Position numbers and translations under genes: made by a program. This document shows, in pieces, positions 1 through 14,192 of a stretch of 64,000 nucleotides of DNA. The notes under the pieces were generated by a model. It was not told the origin of the DNA and searched no databases. It worked only from the letters and a program-made list of their open reading frames with translations. Source of the DNA: Protonemura montana (taxonomy: Eukaryota; Arthropoda; Insecta; Plecoptera; Nemouridae); contig OX387607.1 of assembly GCA_947568835.1 (NCBI GenBank), positions 15,329,701 through 15,393,700 of the forward strand, given 5' to 3'. Positions within the stretch are counted from its first letter, which is position 1; every line of letters begins with the position of its first letter.

Positions 1-734
1 TCAATTGACTTGAAAGACTAGATTATTACAAAATTATCGTGGCTCACATTGTTACCGTGGTACATTTCGTTTTAATTAATGGGCTCGCGTGTAATTCTCC
101 ATGCTCGTTCAATTTAAATTCAAAACCATTAAAATTTTCACAAAGATACTATAAATATATAGCTTTTATGGGTATAACGATGGTATTACGTGTAATTAGG
201 AAAGAAATGACTAGGTCAGTGGTGCAATTGCATTGATATTAGTAATTAAAGCTATGCAAGCAGGTAAAGCTAGGGCTTGGGCTCTGATATTAGGTTTTGT
301 GGGAAAAAATGACCTCTTTTCTTCCTTATAATATTGCTTGAGTTTCGCTGAAGGTTAGCGCAAAACATAAAGGGACTTTGAAAATGTACAATCTAAGTAC
401 ATATATTGGAGATATTTCCTGCTTAACTTTTACAAAGTTTGATAGGTAAGTAGAATGAAATAGTTTTTACCATATTTTAAATGTTCACTATATGAAGCTG
501 ACGTTTTAGCCAAAAACAAGTTTATTAAACCGTTTGTTCGAACATTAAAACCATTGAGCGAACAATTATATTATTTATTTCTTTGAAGAAAATACTCACC
601 GATTAAACCGACGTAAAATGGTAGTTGCAACAAAGTAAAGTCACCGTCGTTTGTAGCTTGAATTCGTTATTTCTCGCATTTGAGACTGGTTTACATTCAA
701 ATAATCTTTCTTCATGCTTACCTCAAGTATTATT
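1..734. other. AT-rich intergenic sequence, no gene seen
   Basis: Only short open frames without codon bias or recognisable domains occur here. I see no RNA gene or clear repeat. It looks like ordinary intergenic DNA downstream of the attractin gene. Confidence 0.6.
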
Positions 735-978
735 GATTATTAACAACACTATAACCGTCTCAAAAAATTGATGCCCAAACGGGGACTTGAACCCCGATCT
801 CCACCTATCGCGGGTGTTGCTCTGAACCGTTGAGCTACTTGGACACTGGCTTTTTGAGACGATTTTAGTGTATTTGATGAGATGAGCATCAATTTTTGAG
901 ACGGTTATAGTGTTGTTTATAATAAAATACCCCACGCATTGTAAGCGTTTGAAATTTAAATCAGATATTATCCTAAAT
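735..978 (-). repeat. tRNA-containing foldback SINE (family A), copy 1
   Basis: The copy begins with the arm AACACTATAACCGTCTC and closes with its reverse complement near 900-925. Between them a tRNA-like segment lies on the minus strand, with D-arm GAGCTACTTGGAC and T-arm GGGGACTTGAACCCC as read on the plus strand. Beyond the closing arm is the family tail with ATACCCC and GCATTGTAAGCGTTT. At least ten copies lie in this window, so this is a mobile repeat and not a tRNA gene. The anticodon stem is imperfect and the position before the anticodon is not U. Confidence 0.85.
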
Positions 979-3900
979 GTCTTGATATTTTGAGTCATAA
1001 TTATTGAATCACAGAATTATTTTAACAAAACATGTGGCCGCTTACACCACCTGGGCAAATGCCCAAAACGTTTAACATTAACTCTGTGACTCTATACCTA
1101 TAAACCCAATAGCGTATAATTTTGTGTCAAAATAAAATATCAATAAAGTATAATTCCTCTATCGCATTCGTCTAGAGTCAAGATTGAAAAGTTCTGCTGA
1201 AAACGAGCAACATTTCGACTGGATTTCGTACAAAATGTGGGTCTACGTGGGGACAACAGCGGGTAGCTGTATCGATTCGCTGCCTCTGCAACTCGTCTGA
1301 TACTATTTCCACTGATGAATAGGGATTTGGGGAAATAGAACTTTGCAATCGTACCTTTTTGTTTCGTGGACCATGTGGGTAAATGCATCATTTCTAAAAA
1401 GTTCAGCGAAGCTATCATAATATAAATGTTGACTGAGTATCGATGAAAATATCACCTGTAAATGTACAATATTGCTATTTTTTCTGTCATCTTTTTCGAG
1501 AGAGAAATAGTTAAACAAAAATCTAAATTGCCTCTTGTGTTTTCTCAGCGCAAAATACTAGCATTTTACCTAAGATAAGTGGGAAAGTTCCAAACAATTT
1601 CTTGTTTACAAGGTCTAGTAAAAAGTTACGATGCTTTTTTATACTCAAAAACGGCAAAAAAAACCGACAAAAAAAGGGAAATGGTAAAAGCGAGCTAAGG
1701 GAAGTGTTTTAAAGGACTAAATGGGTAACATCTATTGTCTTTAAAATATACAAAAAGACAAAATATCAATTACAAATTAGAAATTGAAATGCTGCAAGAC
1801 TTTTTATTAAAGCAAACTACATCTAAAAAATGTTACTTTTCAATAACTAATTCTTACTGTCATAGACCATTTGATACAGAAATCCAATATACAGGACGAT
1901 ACACTAGAAGTTCACGGAAAGTTCGAACAAGTATGCCTGCAAGAATAGCGATAGATATTTCTTTTAGCAGCGTCGAGACACTAAAAGAGTCTGAAACACT
2001 TTCTCGTACTCTAACAGTCTCGGTCTGAGTCTCAAGGAGTCCTCCTACTGACAGCACCAAGGAGCCTTATTAAATCTCAACCACGTATCCTCGAGGATAT
2101 GACGTCCTGGGCAAAGTCAAGAGCACAGAGAAGCACCCTTGAAATTCACACGTACATTTGCCATGTCTTTGTAGTGTATTTCTTTTGCGAGCTGTTTGGC
2201 CGCTCACGGGAAAGTCTACTCTGTTTTTGTGGATTTAGATATCTTGGGAAATATAAAATGAATTGTTTAACTGTGTGGTCTTTGATTTGATAATAGGTAA
2301 TGGTAGCTGCCACCCGATGCAAGACCCAGTCAGTATCAAATGCTGAAATTAGCGAAAAAAAAACGAAGTTGTTCTTGAAACACATTTTTTCCATATGCTA
2401 CCAAATTTTTAAATCGCAAGCCAACCTTGATGTTACCTCCAATCATCAAAGTATCCTGACAAAAAAATATAGCCCGTCGTCGAAGATCACCGGTCCACTA
2501 TGACTTAACATTTATCTTTGAATGAAACCGACAGCAATTTCTTGAACTTTCAAATTGACGGAATCTTCACCATCTTCGTATAAACTACCTTGACTCCAGT
2601 TTTTGTTCCTTCCCCCCTCGTGTTCATGAACGCTTGAATGATCGCACCAGTCGCTGGCTCCATACCTTCTGATCACAAACCATGTCTCCTAGGCTTATTC
2701 CCAGCTTCCATACCATCGACAAGATGCGCTCTGCTCTCCTGAAAATGAGATTTTCCCTTCTTCGGATCAACTTTCGAGTTTGGGTATCATCCAAAAGTTT
2801 GTTGCCATATATTTTTTTTTGGATTATTATCTCTTTTGCGTCAGTCATGCAAGAAAGGCTATCAAGAATTTTTGTTATTTTTCACTTTAGTTCATCTTTC
2901 TGTGAAATTGCACCAACATCTTCTTGCATCACCTTAAGTTTACCACATTCTATAGACATTATTTTTAGGACCAAAACAAGTGTTTATTACCTACATTTAT
3001 GCCAACCACATTTCACACACTTAAATTTAGATGATTATCCACCGTAAAACAAATGAAGCAACCCGCACAATACATTTCTAACGTCGTTTGAAAATGTAGC
3101 TGTATTCCTTGCCATAATAAATTAGATATTGACCAATCAAGATTCACTTTAAATTACAAAACAATGAGTTTCTTACAAACACCATACAGAGCCAACTTTC
3201 GTAGCACAATTTTGTCATGACCATATTTTCAAATTTGCCCATTTTCTTGAAACAGAATCCATTTGCAACGAAATGCTCTCACTAAGGTTTACATTTATGA
3301 ATCGATAGTTTTGCTGCAAACATCAAAACTGTCTATTACAATATTTTCCCACTCATAACTAAACTCTTAACTCACAGAAACAGCTGACTTTCACTGCCTG
3401 TGATTGCTTGTTGTCATGGCAATTAATTTAACTCTCGCTTTATCTAGGAGTTAAGATAACTGTAATACTGGGCATGACTGTCTCTTTTGTTTCTTAATAA
3501 CCTAATTAAAAGTGTACAGAAACTTTACTTATTTTCTCAACATTAACTCAATTTCAATCAATAATGCCATGAGTTAATTTCATTTCATCCGAAACATATT
3601 GTTCTAAACATGTTATTACATTAAAAAAAAAAAATACTTATGAGAAATAAAATCTGATTCCCCGTACGAAAGTGTGTCCAACAGCAACAGGCACAGCAAC
3701 TTATAAAAACAAATATCTAAGATTTCACCCGGAGTGCACGGCACCTCCACCGACGGGAAAATAGCAGAAGAATTTGCACAAAATATGACAGCTGCGTTTT
3801 CTGAACAAACTTGGGATCAAGAATTATTTTTTGTTAGTTGCTACATGAAATATTCAGCGAACATTAGATGCACTGCGAATGAACTCTTTTTAATAGCAAC

Positions 3901-4084
3901 TGAGTTATTTAAAAATGTCTCCGTTTTATTTCTGACAGGTGAAAAAAAAATATTTCTAAGCACTCTAGCGGTAAAAAATTCAACTTTGATCACATTTACT
4001 CAGGGTATTATTTTTAAGAACTCTGCAATTGAATACTAAATAGGAACATAAATAAGTTTGCAAATTTAATTTGAATTCATCTGA
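979..4084. other. Intergenic DNA, no supported gene
   Basis: Open frames here are at most about 120 codons (for example 2682-3047 and 3734-4039). They lack recognisable motifs, biased codon use or good splice context. There is an A-run near 3623-3634. I see no RNA gene. Confidence 0.55.
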
Positions 4085-4575
4085 CAGTCTCATCGGTTCT
4101 CGTTAGATCACCGAAGTTAAGCAACACTGCGCTGGGTCAGTTATTGAAAGGGTGACCATCATACACATGACCAGTTCTGTTCGGGAGAGAGGTTGGAGGG
4201 ATGAAAGTTAAGCAACACTGCACTGGGTCAGGTATTGAATGGATGACCATCATACACATGACCAGTTCTGTTCGGGAGAGAGGTTGGAGGGATGAAAGTT
4301 AGTACAGCAACTTCACTCGCCTTGCTTATCAACCTCTCGACAGCATGGATTTGTGGAGGAATCCTGTTGTTCGCGTTGTACCGTCCTTCGGAAGGGACGT
4401 TAAGCCGGTGGTCCCCTTGGTCTTCGACAAGAAACCCGGTGCCAGCAACGGGTTTCCCCTCCTGCTTCTAGGCTAGGTTAGGTTCATCATCATTCACTCA
4501 TTCACCGACGCCATTAGACCAGTGCCGCATGGCCAGATGTCAAAACAGTGCGTCGTTAAACACCACAAATAATAA
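4085..4575 (+). repeat. 5S rRNA-derived SINE (family C) with duplicated head
   Basis: The head reads ATCACCGAAGTTAAGCAACA followed by a GGGTGACCATC motif, which matches the internal-promoter region of animal 5S rRNA. A second, near-identical 91-bp head follows at about 4206-4300. The body has a strongly conserved core (CCGTCCTTCGGAAGGGACG, then TTAAGCCGGTGGTCCCC). It also has CATCATCATT and CAGTGCCGCATGGCCAGATG segments and ends in a short A-rich AATAATAA tail. This layout fits a SINE3-type, 5S-promoted SINE moved by a LINE. Confidence 0.85.
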
Positions 4576-6569
4576 TAAAGATTTTTCAAACGCACCTTTA
4601 CGCAGATTTGATCATATGCTTTCTGCACCCCACAAAACCCACGACGCACATTATTTTAAATAAACTCAAAGAATAAATCTACTGTATTGTTTCAGCAAAT
4701 GTTCTTCCAGAGTTTCTACGTTATCATGGCTCTCTCTTTTTATGCAGCGACATGAATTTGAGCAGACAAGCGGTAAATTTGTTCTTATCGTATATGAAAA
4801 TTAGCAGCTGTTGCCTGATATTCCCTTTCGTTGGATTTTAAAGCAAGCGGTCGTGCATTTTTTAACTCGGGCTAATATTGTTATGAACTGAAAATTGTAA
4901 TTTATTTTTATTTTAAGTTTGCTTTGTGATTCAACTATTTTTGGTTGCACTAATCTTTACCAACAGAAGCATGTTTTAGCACGAACCATGTGGTAAAACA
5001 CCAGGATTTAGAGACAGGTAACACATACCACATATAGTTTAAAAGTTGGGTTTGTTCCCAAATAAAAATATCATGTTGACTAATGAGATTGTATCGCTGT
5101 AACTCATACCTGTACCAACTTTGTATACGCTGTTGCATGTTAGCATTGAGTTTATAGGTATTGTCAGAGAGCTAGCGTTAGTGATAAACTTTCTGCTGAG
5201 CAAAAGAGCCGGCATCACGTGGTGACGGCATTATCTGATGGCGCTTGCGGCTGTTTTTTTTTTTTTTTTTTTTAACAAAACTGTGAAATTAAACAAATGC
5301 GACACAAAATGTCGATTTTTTTGTGTATAAATTGCTTAGGTTGGTATTAATAAAGATTAATTGAGCGTTAATGAGTCTCTAATGCAAATTATATGCGAGA
5401 ATTAACAAAATTAAAGTATAAATAAGTTGAAATAAATAATTTTTAACACTCGAAACGACGGTGGCTCTATCTAGCAGTATCTTCCATTTCAGTTGGTAAA
5501 GTAGTTCAAACCTATGCAAGGGTAAACATGGCTAGGATTCATTCAAAATAGGAATAATTGAAAACTCTACATGTTTTCCGCAGAATTTTTTTTCTAGCTA
5601 GATTTTCAAACGCGTTTGCGGTTTTAAAAAATTCGTTGTAAAGTGATTTTTTTTTTTTCACCTTCTTTTGCAATCTTGCATCCCTGCAGTGACGAATCCT
5701 ACAAAACATTGTTTTTTTAAAAAATTCCAAAAAACGTGATCATTTATCGACATTTATTTTCGAAATCTGATTATTTTCTCCAATTTTTTGATTCAGAATC
5801 CCAGCTGACATACGGCATCAACTTTTGCCGGAAAATCAAAAACATCTCTAGTTCATGAAAATCATGAAAATCTAAGAAAAGTCTACAGGAATTGTGAAGG
5901 AAAAACAGAAAATGATTTTTGCAATACCTTAACACATTTTTAAACAATGTCACAATCTGCAAGTTTCATTTCTCGCATAAAAAATTTAATTTAGGAATCA
6001 TTTTTGGGATCAAAAACTAATCTTTTCGGAATCTAAAAAATCTATGGCCCCTTTGGATTAATAGCTTAATCGATTAGAGCCATGAATTAATCATTGAAAT
6101 CTCTAACAACAATCCAAATCTAATATCATCAGTTGTGGTCACTTAACACCAAGCCGTCATTGAATACATTAAACCATGTCTAAACCTAAATTAAACAAAT
6201 ACCTACACCATCACGAACATCATGAATATCCAAATTAATGCAAATATCTCAAGTGTTCATTAACAAAGGTAAACCTTTAGATTTGCGCCACATGTAGATT
6301 ATTATTATTATTATTATTCGTGTACTTGTTCGGTCAGCTTATGGAGGTACAACGATGCATGGCGTAGTGCATTTGCATCGATCCGACTGCAACGTTCTGC
6401 TGCACTCAGCTGCATTTGTGCATCGCATTGTTCTCGACTGTCACTGTAATATAGGTTTGATAAAGGCCTCGACAATCCTATCCGATCCTTTTCTATAGCG
6501 GCCCATTCTAGAATATTGGCTCAACTATGTATCCATTCAAGTCCAGGTAAAATTGAAAAACAAGTTTTG

Positions 6570-6765
6570 AAATTGATAGAAACTGTTTGAGCTGGGTTTT
6601 GGATGCTAAAAGAAATTTAGAAAATGAAAATTAAGAAAAATTTAGAAATGGGAAATTGAGCTGTTCTTCACTTAGTATTCAAAGCCCAGTTCAAATAGTT
6701 TTTGCTAAAACTAGTGCTAAGGTCGGATAAAGTAGACATGAGTCTAAAAACTTTCAGAACGTTTC
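6570..6765 (+). repeat. Foldback family F, diverged copy
   Basis: It shares AGCTGGGTTTTGGATGCTAA at one end and GTAGACATGAGTCTAAAAAC at the other with the fuller copies at 23570 and 57992. The middle, which normally holds the AAACGTTGGGAAATT inverted motifs, is rearranged. Confidence 0.6.
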
Positions 6766-7104
6766 ATATTTATTTTATCAAATGCTGCCCTTTACGCCAC
6801 TTTTTTCAACTATAAATCGCACATCCTTAATTTATTTTAAATGAATTCATTTTTTTTCAATAATTTGTTTCCTTATCTAACTGGAAGCAGCGATTCTTGG
6901 AATTCATTTCAATGCGCATTTCAAATTTAAACTTTCTATGCAATTTGATCCAGTTGTTATTCGGTCTCAAAAAAAAACTGAAAATAACGCAGTTTTTTTG
7001 CCTGAAATTGTATACGTTTCCCTCGTCAACACACATGGTGGTAATTTTTATTGTTGGGCTGTGTCACAAACACTCTCACCAGAAGCCGTAAATCACCCCC
7101 CTGT

Positions 7105-7155
7105 TTGTGGGTAGTGGTGGTAGGTGGTGGTGGTAGGGTGTGGTAGAGTGGGGCG
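7105..7155 (+). repeat. G-rich TGG-type low-complexity tract
   Basis: About 50 bases are built almost only from G and T with many GG, GGG and GTGGTGG runs. It contains several closely spaced G-runs that could form a G-quadruplex on the plus strand. No gene overlaps it. Confidence 0.55.
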
Positions 7156-10100
7156 CATTTCAGGGGTTCTGCTAAACGATCTGACATTCACAGAAAATAA
7201 TCAGCCGACGGCCAGGTGCCTACGCCTATATATATATATATAGTGGAACCACTGGGACTTGTTTTTGCCGATGAGTGAAGTTACTTACATCAGCGTTTTA
7301 CAAACCAATGTTTGAAAACGCCGACTCAGTGGCGTAGCAGTGGGGTGACGGTGAGAGGGTCAGAAGGAACGGCGCCCCAATTTTGCTTTCAGTATATAGG
7401 GAAAACCCCAAGCACGAATGCCAACCGTGAAATGCCAGGCGCTCATTGGACACATGCTATTTTTTAGAAAAATATATTTGACTTTGGAAATAATTAAGCG
7501 CCTCTATACTGAGCGCTTGTCTGATTTATTTCACGTTTGAATTTTGATATTTTATGCCTGGCTAACAGCCCCATTTTTTTTCTGTATGACCTACAAATAA
7601 GATCCGCGTCGTGTTTAATTTTTTTATTAAATTGTAGACCTGAGAAAGCTCCGAAGAGCTTCAAATGTTTTCTTGAAATTCTTAGGTTTTCTCCAAAATA
7701 TGACCTTAACTCACATTTTTCTTATGGCCGGCCCCCAACCGTTTTTTTTTGTGCTATCCTAAAATCTCCCGACGTGTGAAATCCTAACTACGTCACTAAA
7801 TTTGTGTCAGGTCGCAGTTTAAGGGGTATAATTCCATGAAAAGCAGTCGACAATTCGCCATGTGGCCCTTGTTTGCTACGCGATATGCACCATCGAAAGC
7901 TCCATATCCCGTAACTCACCAAAAGTCGTCGAGTTATTACGTCCACCGTGCAGCGAGTCTAGAGCGATAGCAGCACAGATTTTAGTACCCTCCGGTAAAA
8001 CTCGTTTACCGATTTATATATTCGAAAAATGTTTGCCCAGTTCACGGGCATATTCAAAAATGGTTCGCCATTTATCGCTTAAGGGCTGAACTGCCAGGAA
8101 CAATTGTGTCGGGTTGTTTTAATAATGCCGTCTCTTTAATATAATAACCAACACGCCTGAACGCAGGGGACGTGCACGTTTTAATTGCGATTGCATGGGT
8201 TTGAATTAGAAGGATTGCATAATATATACATATAATATATAATATGACATTTATTCCACGTTATAAATATGTTTCCTTTGAGCTCTTACAACAAAAACTG
8301 ATCTAAAAGGCGTTTATTTAGTATCTTCTCTCACCTATTTGACAGAAGTATTTCTTTCGTTTGCCGAATGGAATGATCGAGTGTACTTTTGACGGGATAA
8401 TTCTATACAACCTCACCGGTAAACACTCCGACAAGGAATATCAACGATAATAAATAAGATAAGATGGCAAATAGAGAATGATTTCACATCAAAATATATA
8501 CCTATATCTATGCCAATTGCCTTGCATATCAATACCCACATGTACTGTCCTATTGACACTTGCACTTTATATTGCACTTTGATTGCATGAAGTGGTTTGT
8601 GTCTCTAGTAATTTTCTTGTGAACCTCGATTTAACGCCCACGTGCCGGAGGAAGTTTGAAACTCAATCGAGAGGGTGCTTCTCGTTTTAGTTGAGGACCT
8701 ACACTTCGATTCATCCTCTGCACCAAGGAGTTTACATTTGAGGATCCACGTTTAAAAACTGCCTTTAGTGTCTAGTTTCTCTGCTTTCGAGCATAGGGCC
8801 AGACCGTTATAGGTATCTGGGCTAGGGGCAAATATCTTTCAATTTCCTTTCCTTTGTTTGCTCTCTGTAGTGATCAAACAGATTTTTTAAGGTTTAAATA
8901 TCTACTTCATGAATTTTTTAACTACGAAGGGTGGAGAGGTATTTTTTTATCGTGGGTACCGATGACAAGGTTCCATTACTGACACCGCCATATGTCACGA
9001 ATCATTTTCCTCGAATTTTTAACGACCTGCAAGTCCAACTTCACGAAGACGGCAAAAGCGCCAAATCGCCTTTGAGCGTAGGCCAAGAGTGTTAAGTAGT
9101 AATGCATCTAGATGGCCTTACCTTCAAGTCGGCGTGATTTCAAGGTGGCCCAGACACTCGTGGCGATCCTCCACAGAACATGGCACGAAAAAAACACAAG
9201 CATTCACTCTAAACATATGCGGGCCAGTCAACAATGCACACGGCTATGCTGGTAATTTTCCCACACTGCGGACGCTCCTGTGTTACACAGACACCACACA
9301 GTAAGTTAAGCCAACGAACTTTTGACTCGTTTGAATTTGAATAAGAGTTCAAACATCATGGTTGGTCGGTGATTAGAGCGCGTTTGACGTCCGATTCGAA
9401 CACTAATTTACTCTCTAGGTATGGAACTCGAGGCTAGAGATTAGGGAAAAAATTGCTTGGCTGTAACAGAATTCTACGGACTAGGGAGGGGAGCTAGATT
9501 GGAAAAATGTGTGACCACTACGCTCGCAGTGACCTTTCAACGACATCCCTGGGGCAAGATGCGGGGTTGTCCACCGAAGTGTCCAGAAGGTCATATCCAA
9601 GAAACTACAGTAGGGGTGTCTAGTTCTTGTCCGTGAAATTTCGACTAAAACATGCGTGATTGGTAGCTACACATATCTCTACTCTTGGTACTTATCTGGG
9701 CTTAACTGGCGTACGATAAAAAATACGCACGGTAGATGGGGCAAATTCGACGCCTACCTATACTCTCTAAAAACTGGGAGGTGTTTTAGAGTGGGTTCAG
9801 AACTCGGATCCTAATTCTCCCTAAAACAATGACATAGAACAAAAAATGGTTGTGATTTGCAAATTTTATGCAGCTATGGCTAGGCCCAAACCACTCCTTT
9901 TCGATACATCAGACTTTTCAGCCGTCGTATCTTCGTTTTACGGTTAAAAACCACAGCAAAGTTGTCAGGTGCTAGGCTCGGTAGTATAAGAAAATTCAAG
10001 TAGGTAGTAAAACAGAGCGGCGTTAAAAATTGGTACACGATTTATTCAAGAGTATAATTAAAAATTGAGGGGAAAAATGATGAGACAAAGAAGAGACAGT

Positions 10101-13087
10101 AAATACGGATGAGACTGCGATAGGTATTCTTGCTGGCTGGTCATGAAAAGTTGGTTATAAAATTACATGGCTATAGGTATTTGAATTGACAATAAAATAG
10201 AATTAATGGCTCACTAAAAACATTGTGAATTAAATAATATGTAAAAAGAACCTATAAGAGAACTCAGTGGGGCATAAAATGTATACATATAATATTTAAG
10301 CATTAGGGTATAGTGGACACTATATAAACATTCAAATTCTGTCATGCAGTAATTTCATTCTGAAATGTAAGACAAAAATATTTCGTTTTATATTCAATCT
10401 ACATTTTGGCTGTGTGTTATTTATAATTACTCTGAAATATTTATAATATTATTATAAATCTGTACAATAAATTAGGCATCAGTAAAAAAAAACAACATAT
10501 TATCCTATGACTATGTAAATTAATATTGCCATATTAAACGAATCGAATGTCTAATCGATTATGTAGTAATGTCATTTAGGTGTACCACAGTGATCATAGC
10601 AGCCATGGAAAGAAAAAAAAGAACCCAACTAACGACTAGAAGTTAATTTGCAACGGTGAAGATGCAATCGAATTAAAATACCTCAACCTTTGCCAAGAAA
10701 AATATTATTCTATTGATAACTTTACTAATATTGTTTCCATTCCCAATCCAATATGATATAACATCTCCAGCTCAATAATACGTTAACCACTCTTATACAA
10801 ATAGTACAATATAGGAGGAAAGGCTGAAGTTTTAGGCTCTCTGATTTCAGATTTCTTTACGTGGTAGTTGCAGCTACACCGATATAGGTAATTGAATTGA
10901 TTACACATAGATTTTGTTGGTTACATGTGTTTAAGATTGAGATTACATATTATTGTTGCTAATTATGTCTATCAATGTTTCTATTGGCTGCAAGGAGCAA
11001 GATTTGTTACGAAGAAGGCTATATTGGAACAAATCGTCGATCACGTGGCAGTCCATGATACTGCACCCCTTTACAAAATGATTGATTGAACAATGTCACG
11101 TCAGTATCACTCTTATTCATCTATACTTTGCAGCTTGATTCGGCAATACAACAACTACGCTTTGCCAGAATCACTTCATTGCATTATTTTCATAATCCAC
11201 AATTAATATCATTGCTTCGGTGCTTAGCCTAGTCCTAGTCAAGAAATAACAAACAAAACAAAAATATAATAAATAATTTCACTAATTCGTAAACGCCGAA
11301 AAGAAAACACGCACACTAGCAGGCGAAAAAATGTCTAAGTAATTTGGTGGAATACTTGGAGGTCTCTAAAAGTCCTTTAAACGCACGTTACGTTTCACTT
11401 TAAATTCAAAAAATCTTTGCCAGCATGGTTAAAATACACGTATCGTTATGATAATAAACCTAAAGCAGATTTGAAATAACTTCCGCTAGGGCAAATAAAA
11501 GCTAAATCTACGTGAAAGTATCAAACGTATGGCAGGGGAACACACAAGTTACGTAATTCTCAACTAAATATGACGTCAGCAGAGACTAATACTTCTGTCG
11601 GCGGCAATCGTCCTAGAGTGAAGGGAATGTCGAGAAAGCTAACCCCGAAGAATAGTACCGAGAACGACCACGCCACCGTTAAATAACCGCACCGTTTTCT
11701 TCTCTCGAAGAGATTCGATGGTGCACCAAAACCGACCGTTTCTTTGACAAACAACTAGCATATCCTATGTTACAGAGCGTTGATAATAGAGGTTTTTACA
11801 GTTTTAAATTACGAGAATCTCCGTGAAACCTTTGATTTGTTTTGAACCATTCATAGTTTCCAAGTAAGCGGCTTAACGTGAGATTTATCGCAGCCAAAAC
11901 TTCAGACCACTGAATTTTCCAGCTCGTTGACACAAAGTTAATGCAAGTTTGGTTATAGGACACGACACTGCGAGGTAGTAAACCTGTCTACGACTGAAAA
12001 TCGATATTCTTATTGCCTTCCTCATGAAACCCAGTATCACACCTACGATTGAAGGAAAGGTAAAACAAGGAAGTATGTGACTTACCAAAAAAAAAAACTC
12101 CACTTGGCACCTGTGCGACCCCACATTAAAACCACTTCCAACCATCCCATGAGACTAACTACAACAGAGCTAAAAAGTAAGCAAGTAAATCTTTAGCAAT
12201 GTTGGCTTGCTTAACCCTTGCCAAGAAACTACACTCTATACGTGGCCTTCTACGCCTACTGAACCCTGGCTGAGGAGATCGTCGGTTTAATTTACGCCTT
12301 AGCAACGAGAGAGACAGGAAGAAATACTTTAGCCAGTTTTTTAATCGACGCCCAGCCTACGCCCGGATCTGATAATGCAAAGCGTAAATCATTGCTTTAA
12401 CAATCTTGTCATTTGCCATCCGTTTCGACCAACATACCTTGCTGTGGGGTATTGAGTATTTTATATATTTACGGTTTGGTGCCATCAGTCCCCATCGCAA
12501 TTGGAAAACGAGTAGGTACAAAATGATTGTTTTCGTAAGCGATACCAAAACGTTCCAGAATGGATTTTGAATTCTTTCACATTATTCGGCTGTTCGCAGG
12601 GGGCGTCTTTCTACTAAAACGAAGCGTATTTTAAAATGTAACAACACTGTTTTGACAACAGGACCTGGGTCATTATGAGGAACGGTACTATTGCAGATGG
12701 TGCTCACAGAAGATCCGATCCTGGATTAAAATTTATAAGCAAAACTATAAAGTTTTTACTGAAGTATTTGAAAACTAAGTCTCGTCTCACTTTTACTGCT
12801 GATTGTTGAAACAATTTCCTCTCTTGTAATCTTATCTCTCTCTTACTATTACGATGCTAAAATAACCAATCTCCTCGAAGTTTTTTCTTTCGTTCAGCCG
12901 TTCTCCCATAAGAATGGTGAATCCGTGAAAGCTACCTCAACGATCGGCCCTGACTTCTACATCGCAGCTCGCACACAGGGTAAATTCTAACTTCGACAAC
13001 GGTTTGGTTTGGTTTACGTCGACGTGGTGGTTCTCGTTACGTAGTCATTCGGTATTAGCTGTAGATGGCTTGTGTGTAGTCGTAATA

Positions 13088-14192
13088 TCATATGCAGCTG
13101 TCCGGATGCTGGCTGGATAGCGACTTCCGAGACTTGCTCTTTGAGTCGGACTTCCCGGTCGTATCCAGGCTCACTTTACGAGGATTGCCCAGCGTAACCA
13201 GCGCCGACGCGATCGCCAGGCCGGCTGAAAATAACAGGGTAGTTTTGACGGGATTGTTACGAAGGGATCGTTACCACGAAGGCTGGTGGGTTTTTATTGT
13301 TAACAACACTATAACCGTCTCAAAAATTGATGCCCAAACGCAGACTCGATCTGGGTTCGAGTCAGCGGTTGTTCATCAATTTTTGAGACGGTTATAGTGT
13401 TGTTAATAATAAAATACCCCGCGCATTGCAAGCGTTTGCAATTTAAATAAGATTTCATCTTAATAAGGCCGGTGGTTATTGGTCTGGCAAGCTTTGAAGG
13501 ACAACTGAATGACCAACCAAGCAATTTATATCACCCAGAAAGATAATGGTTAGGCTTGACAAAAACTATTTCAACTGGGTTTTGAATGCTGAGTGAAGAA
13601 CAAACTAGATTTCCCAACGTTTCGTAACTCTTACCGGTTACTTTTTTAAGGGTAAGAACAGTCCAGACAATTTTCCGAAAACAAAAAAACACATAAAATT
13701 ATATCGATTACCTAGTTCAAGCATCCTAAGTGCATCTTAGTAAAATAATCAGGGTCAATAACTAAAAAACTAACGTATTTTGTATTTTCTGAGATAAAAT
13801 CCCAGACGAATTGGCGTTTTTTTACTAACTAACCAATTATGTGTATGGAAAAACGTTGGAAAATTTAGTTGTTCTTCACTTAGCATTCAAAAACCAGTTG
13901 AAAAAGTTTTTGTTCAAGTTTCTTATCTACTTCATTCTAAAACAAGTACATAAATGAGCAACCCCAGGATTTGAATTTGTCGTTGTGTCCAACCTGACTG
14001 TCCGGGCGGCGTGTACGCCTCTCCGCCGGTCGGCAATCGCACGAGCAGCGAAAGAACGGCCGCCCGGTTCCCGCAGCACGGCTCCAGCGCGATCGGGCTC
14101 GGACTCGGCTTCTTGCGCTTGCGTGAAGTAGCCGCTGCCGCCACGCAGTCATCGTCGTCCGAAGGGTCGCGCAGCTCGATTTCCACCAGCAC
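13088..14192 (-). CDS. ATRN: ATRN exons 17-18: conserved cytoplasmic tail
   Basis: Exon 14192-13994 codes an acidic stretch (DPSDDDD), a basic/serine stretch and the conserved PIALEPCCGNRAAVLSLLVR with PPGQS. Exon 13224-13088 codes GLAIASALVTLGNP and a Ser/Lys-rich end finishing HPDSCI, with stop TGA at 13090-13088. The C-terminal cysteine and the PIALEPC and GLAIASAL blocks are shared with vertebrate attractins. The tail binds an E3 ligase (MGRN1 family) in mammals; that partner is inferred, not seen. Confidence 0.92.

Larger units (their letters stand above)
4576..13087. other. Gene-poor intergenic region downstream of attractin
   Basis: No open frame here carries a recognisable domain. 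Simple sequences are a T-run at about 5250-5272, an ATT run at about 6300-6317 and AT dinucleotides at about 7229-7243. A fragment of foldback family F lies near 6570-6765 and a possible scrap of SINE B near 9488-9520. The attractin 3' UTR must extend into the right end of this stretch, but I found no convincing minus-strand AATAAA close to the stop codon. Confidence 0.5.

Noticed and set aside
780..845. tRNA gene on the minus strand
   Set aside because: D-arm and T-arm look good, but the same segment recurs in at least ten family A repeats, the anticodon stem has only four pairs and the base before the anticodon is not U. It is part of a SINE.
3734..4039. 101-codon plus-strand open frame
   Set aside because: No motif, no codon bias, no splice or promoter context, and it ends just before a SINE.
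4098..4165. Functional 5S rRNA gene
   Set aside because: Only the internal-promoter part resembles 5S rRNA. The 5' and 3' stems are missing and the sequence runs into a repeated SINE body.
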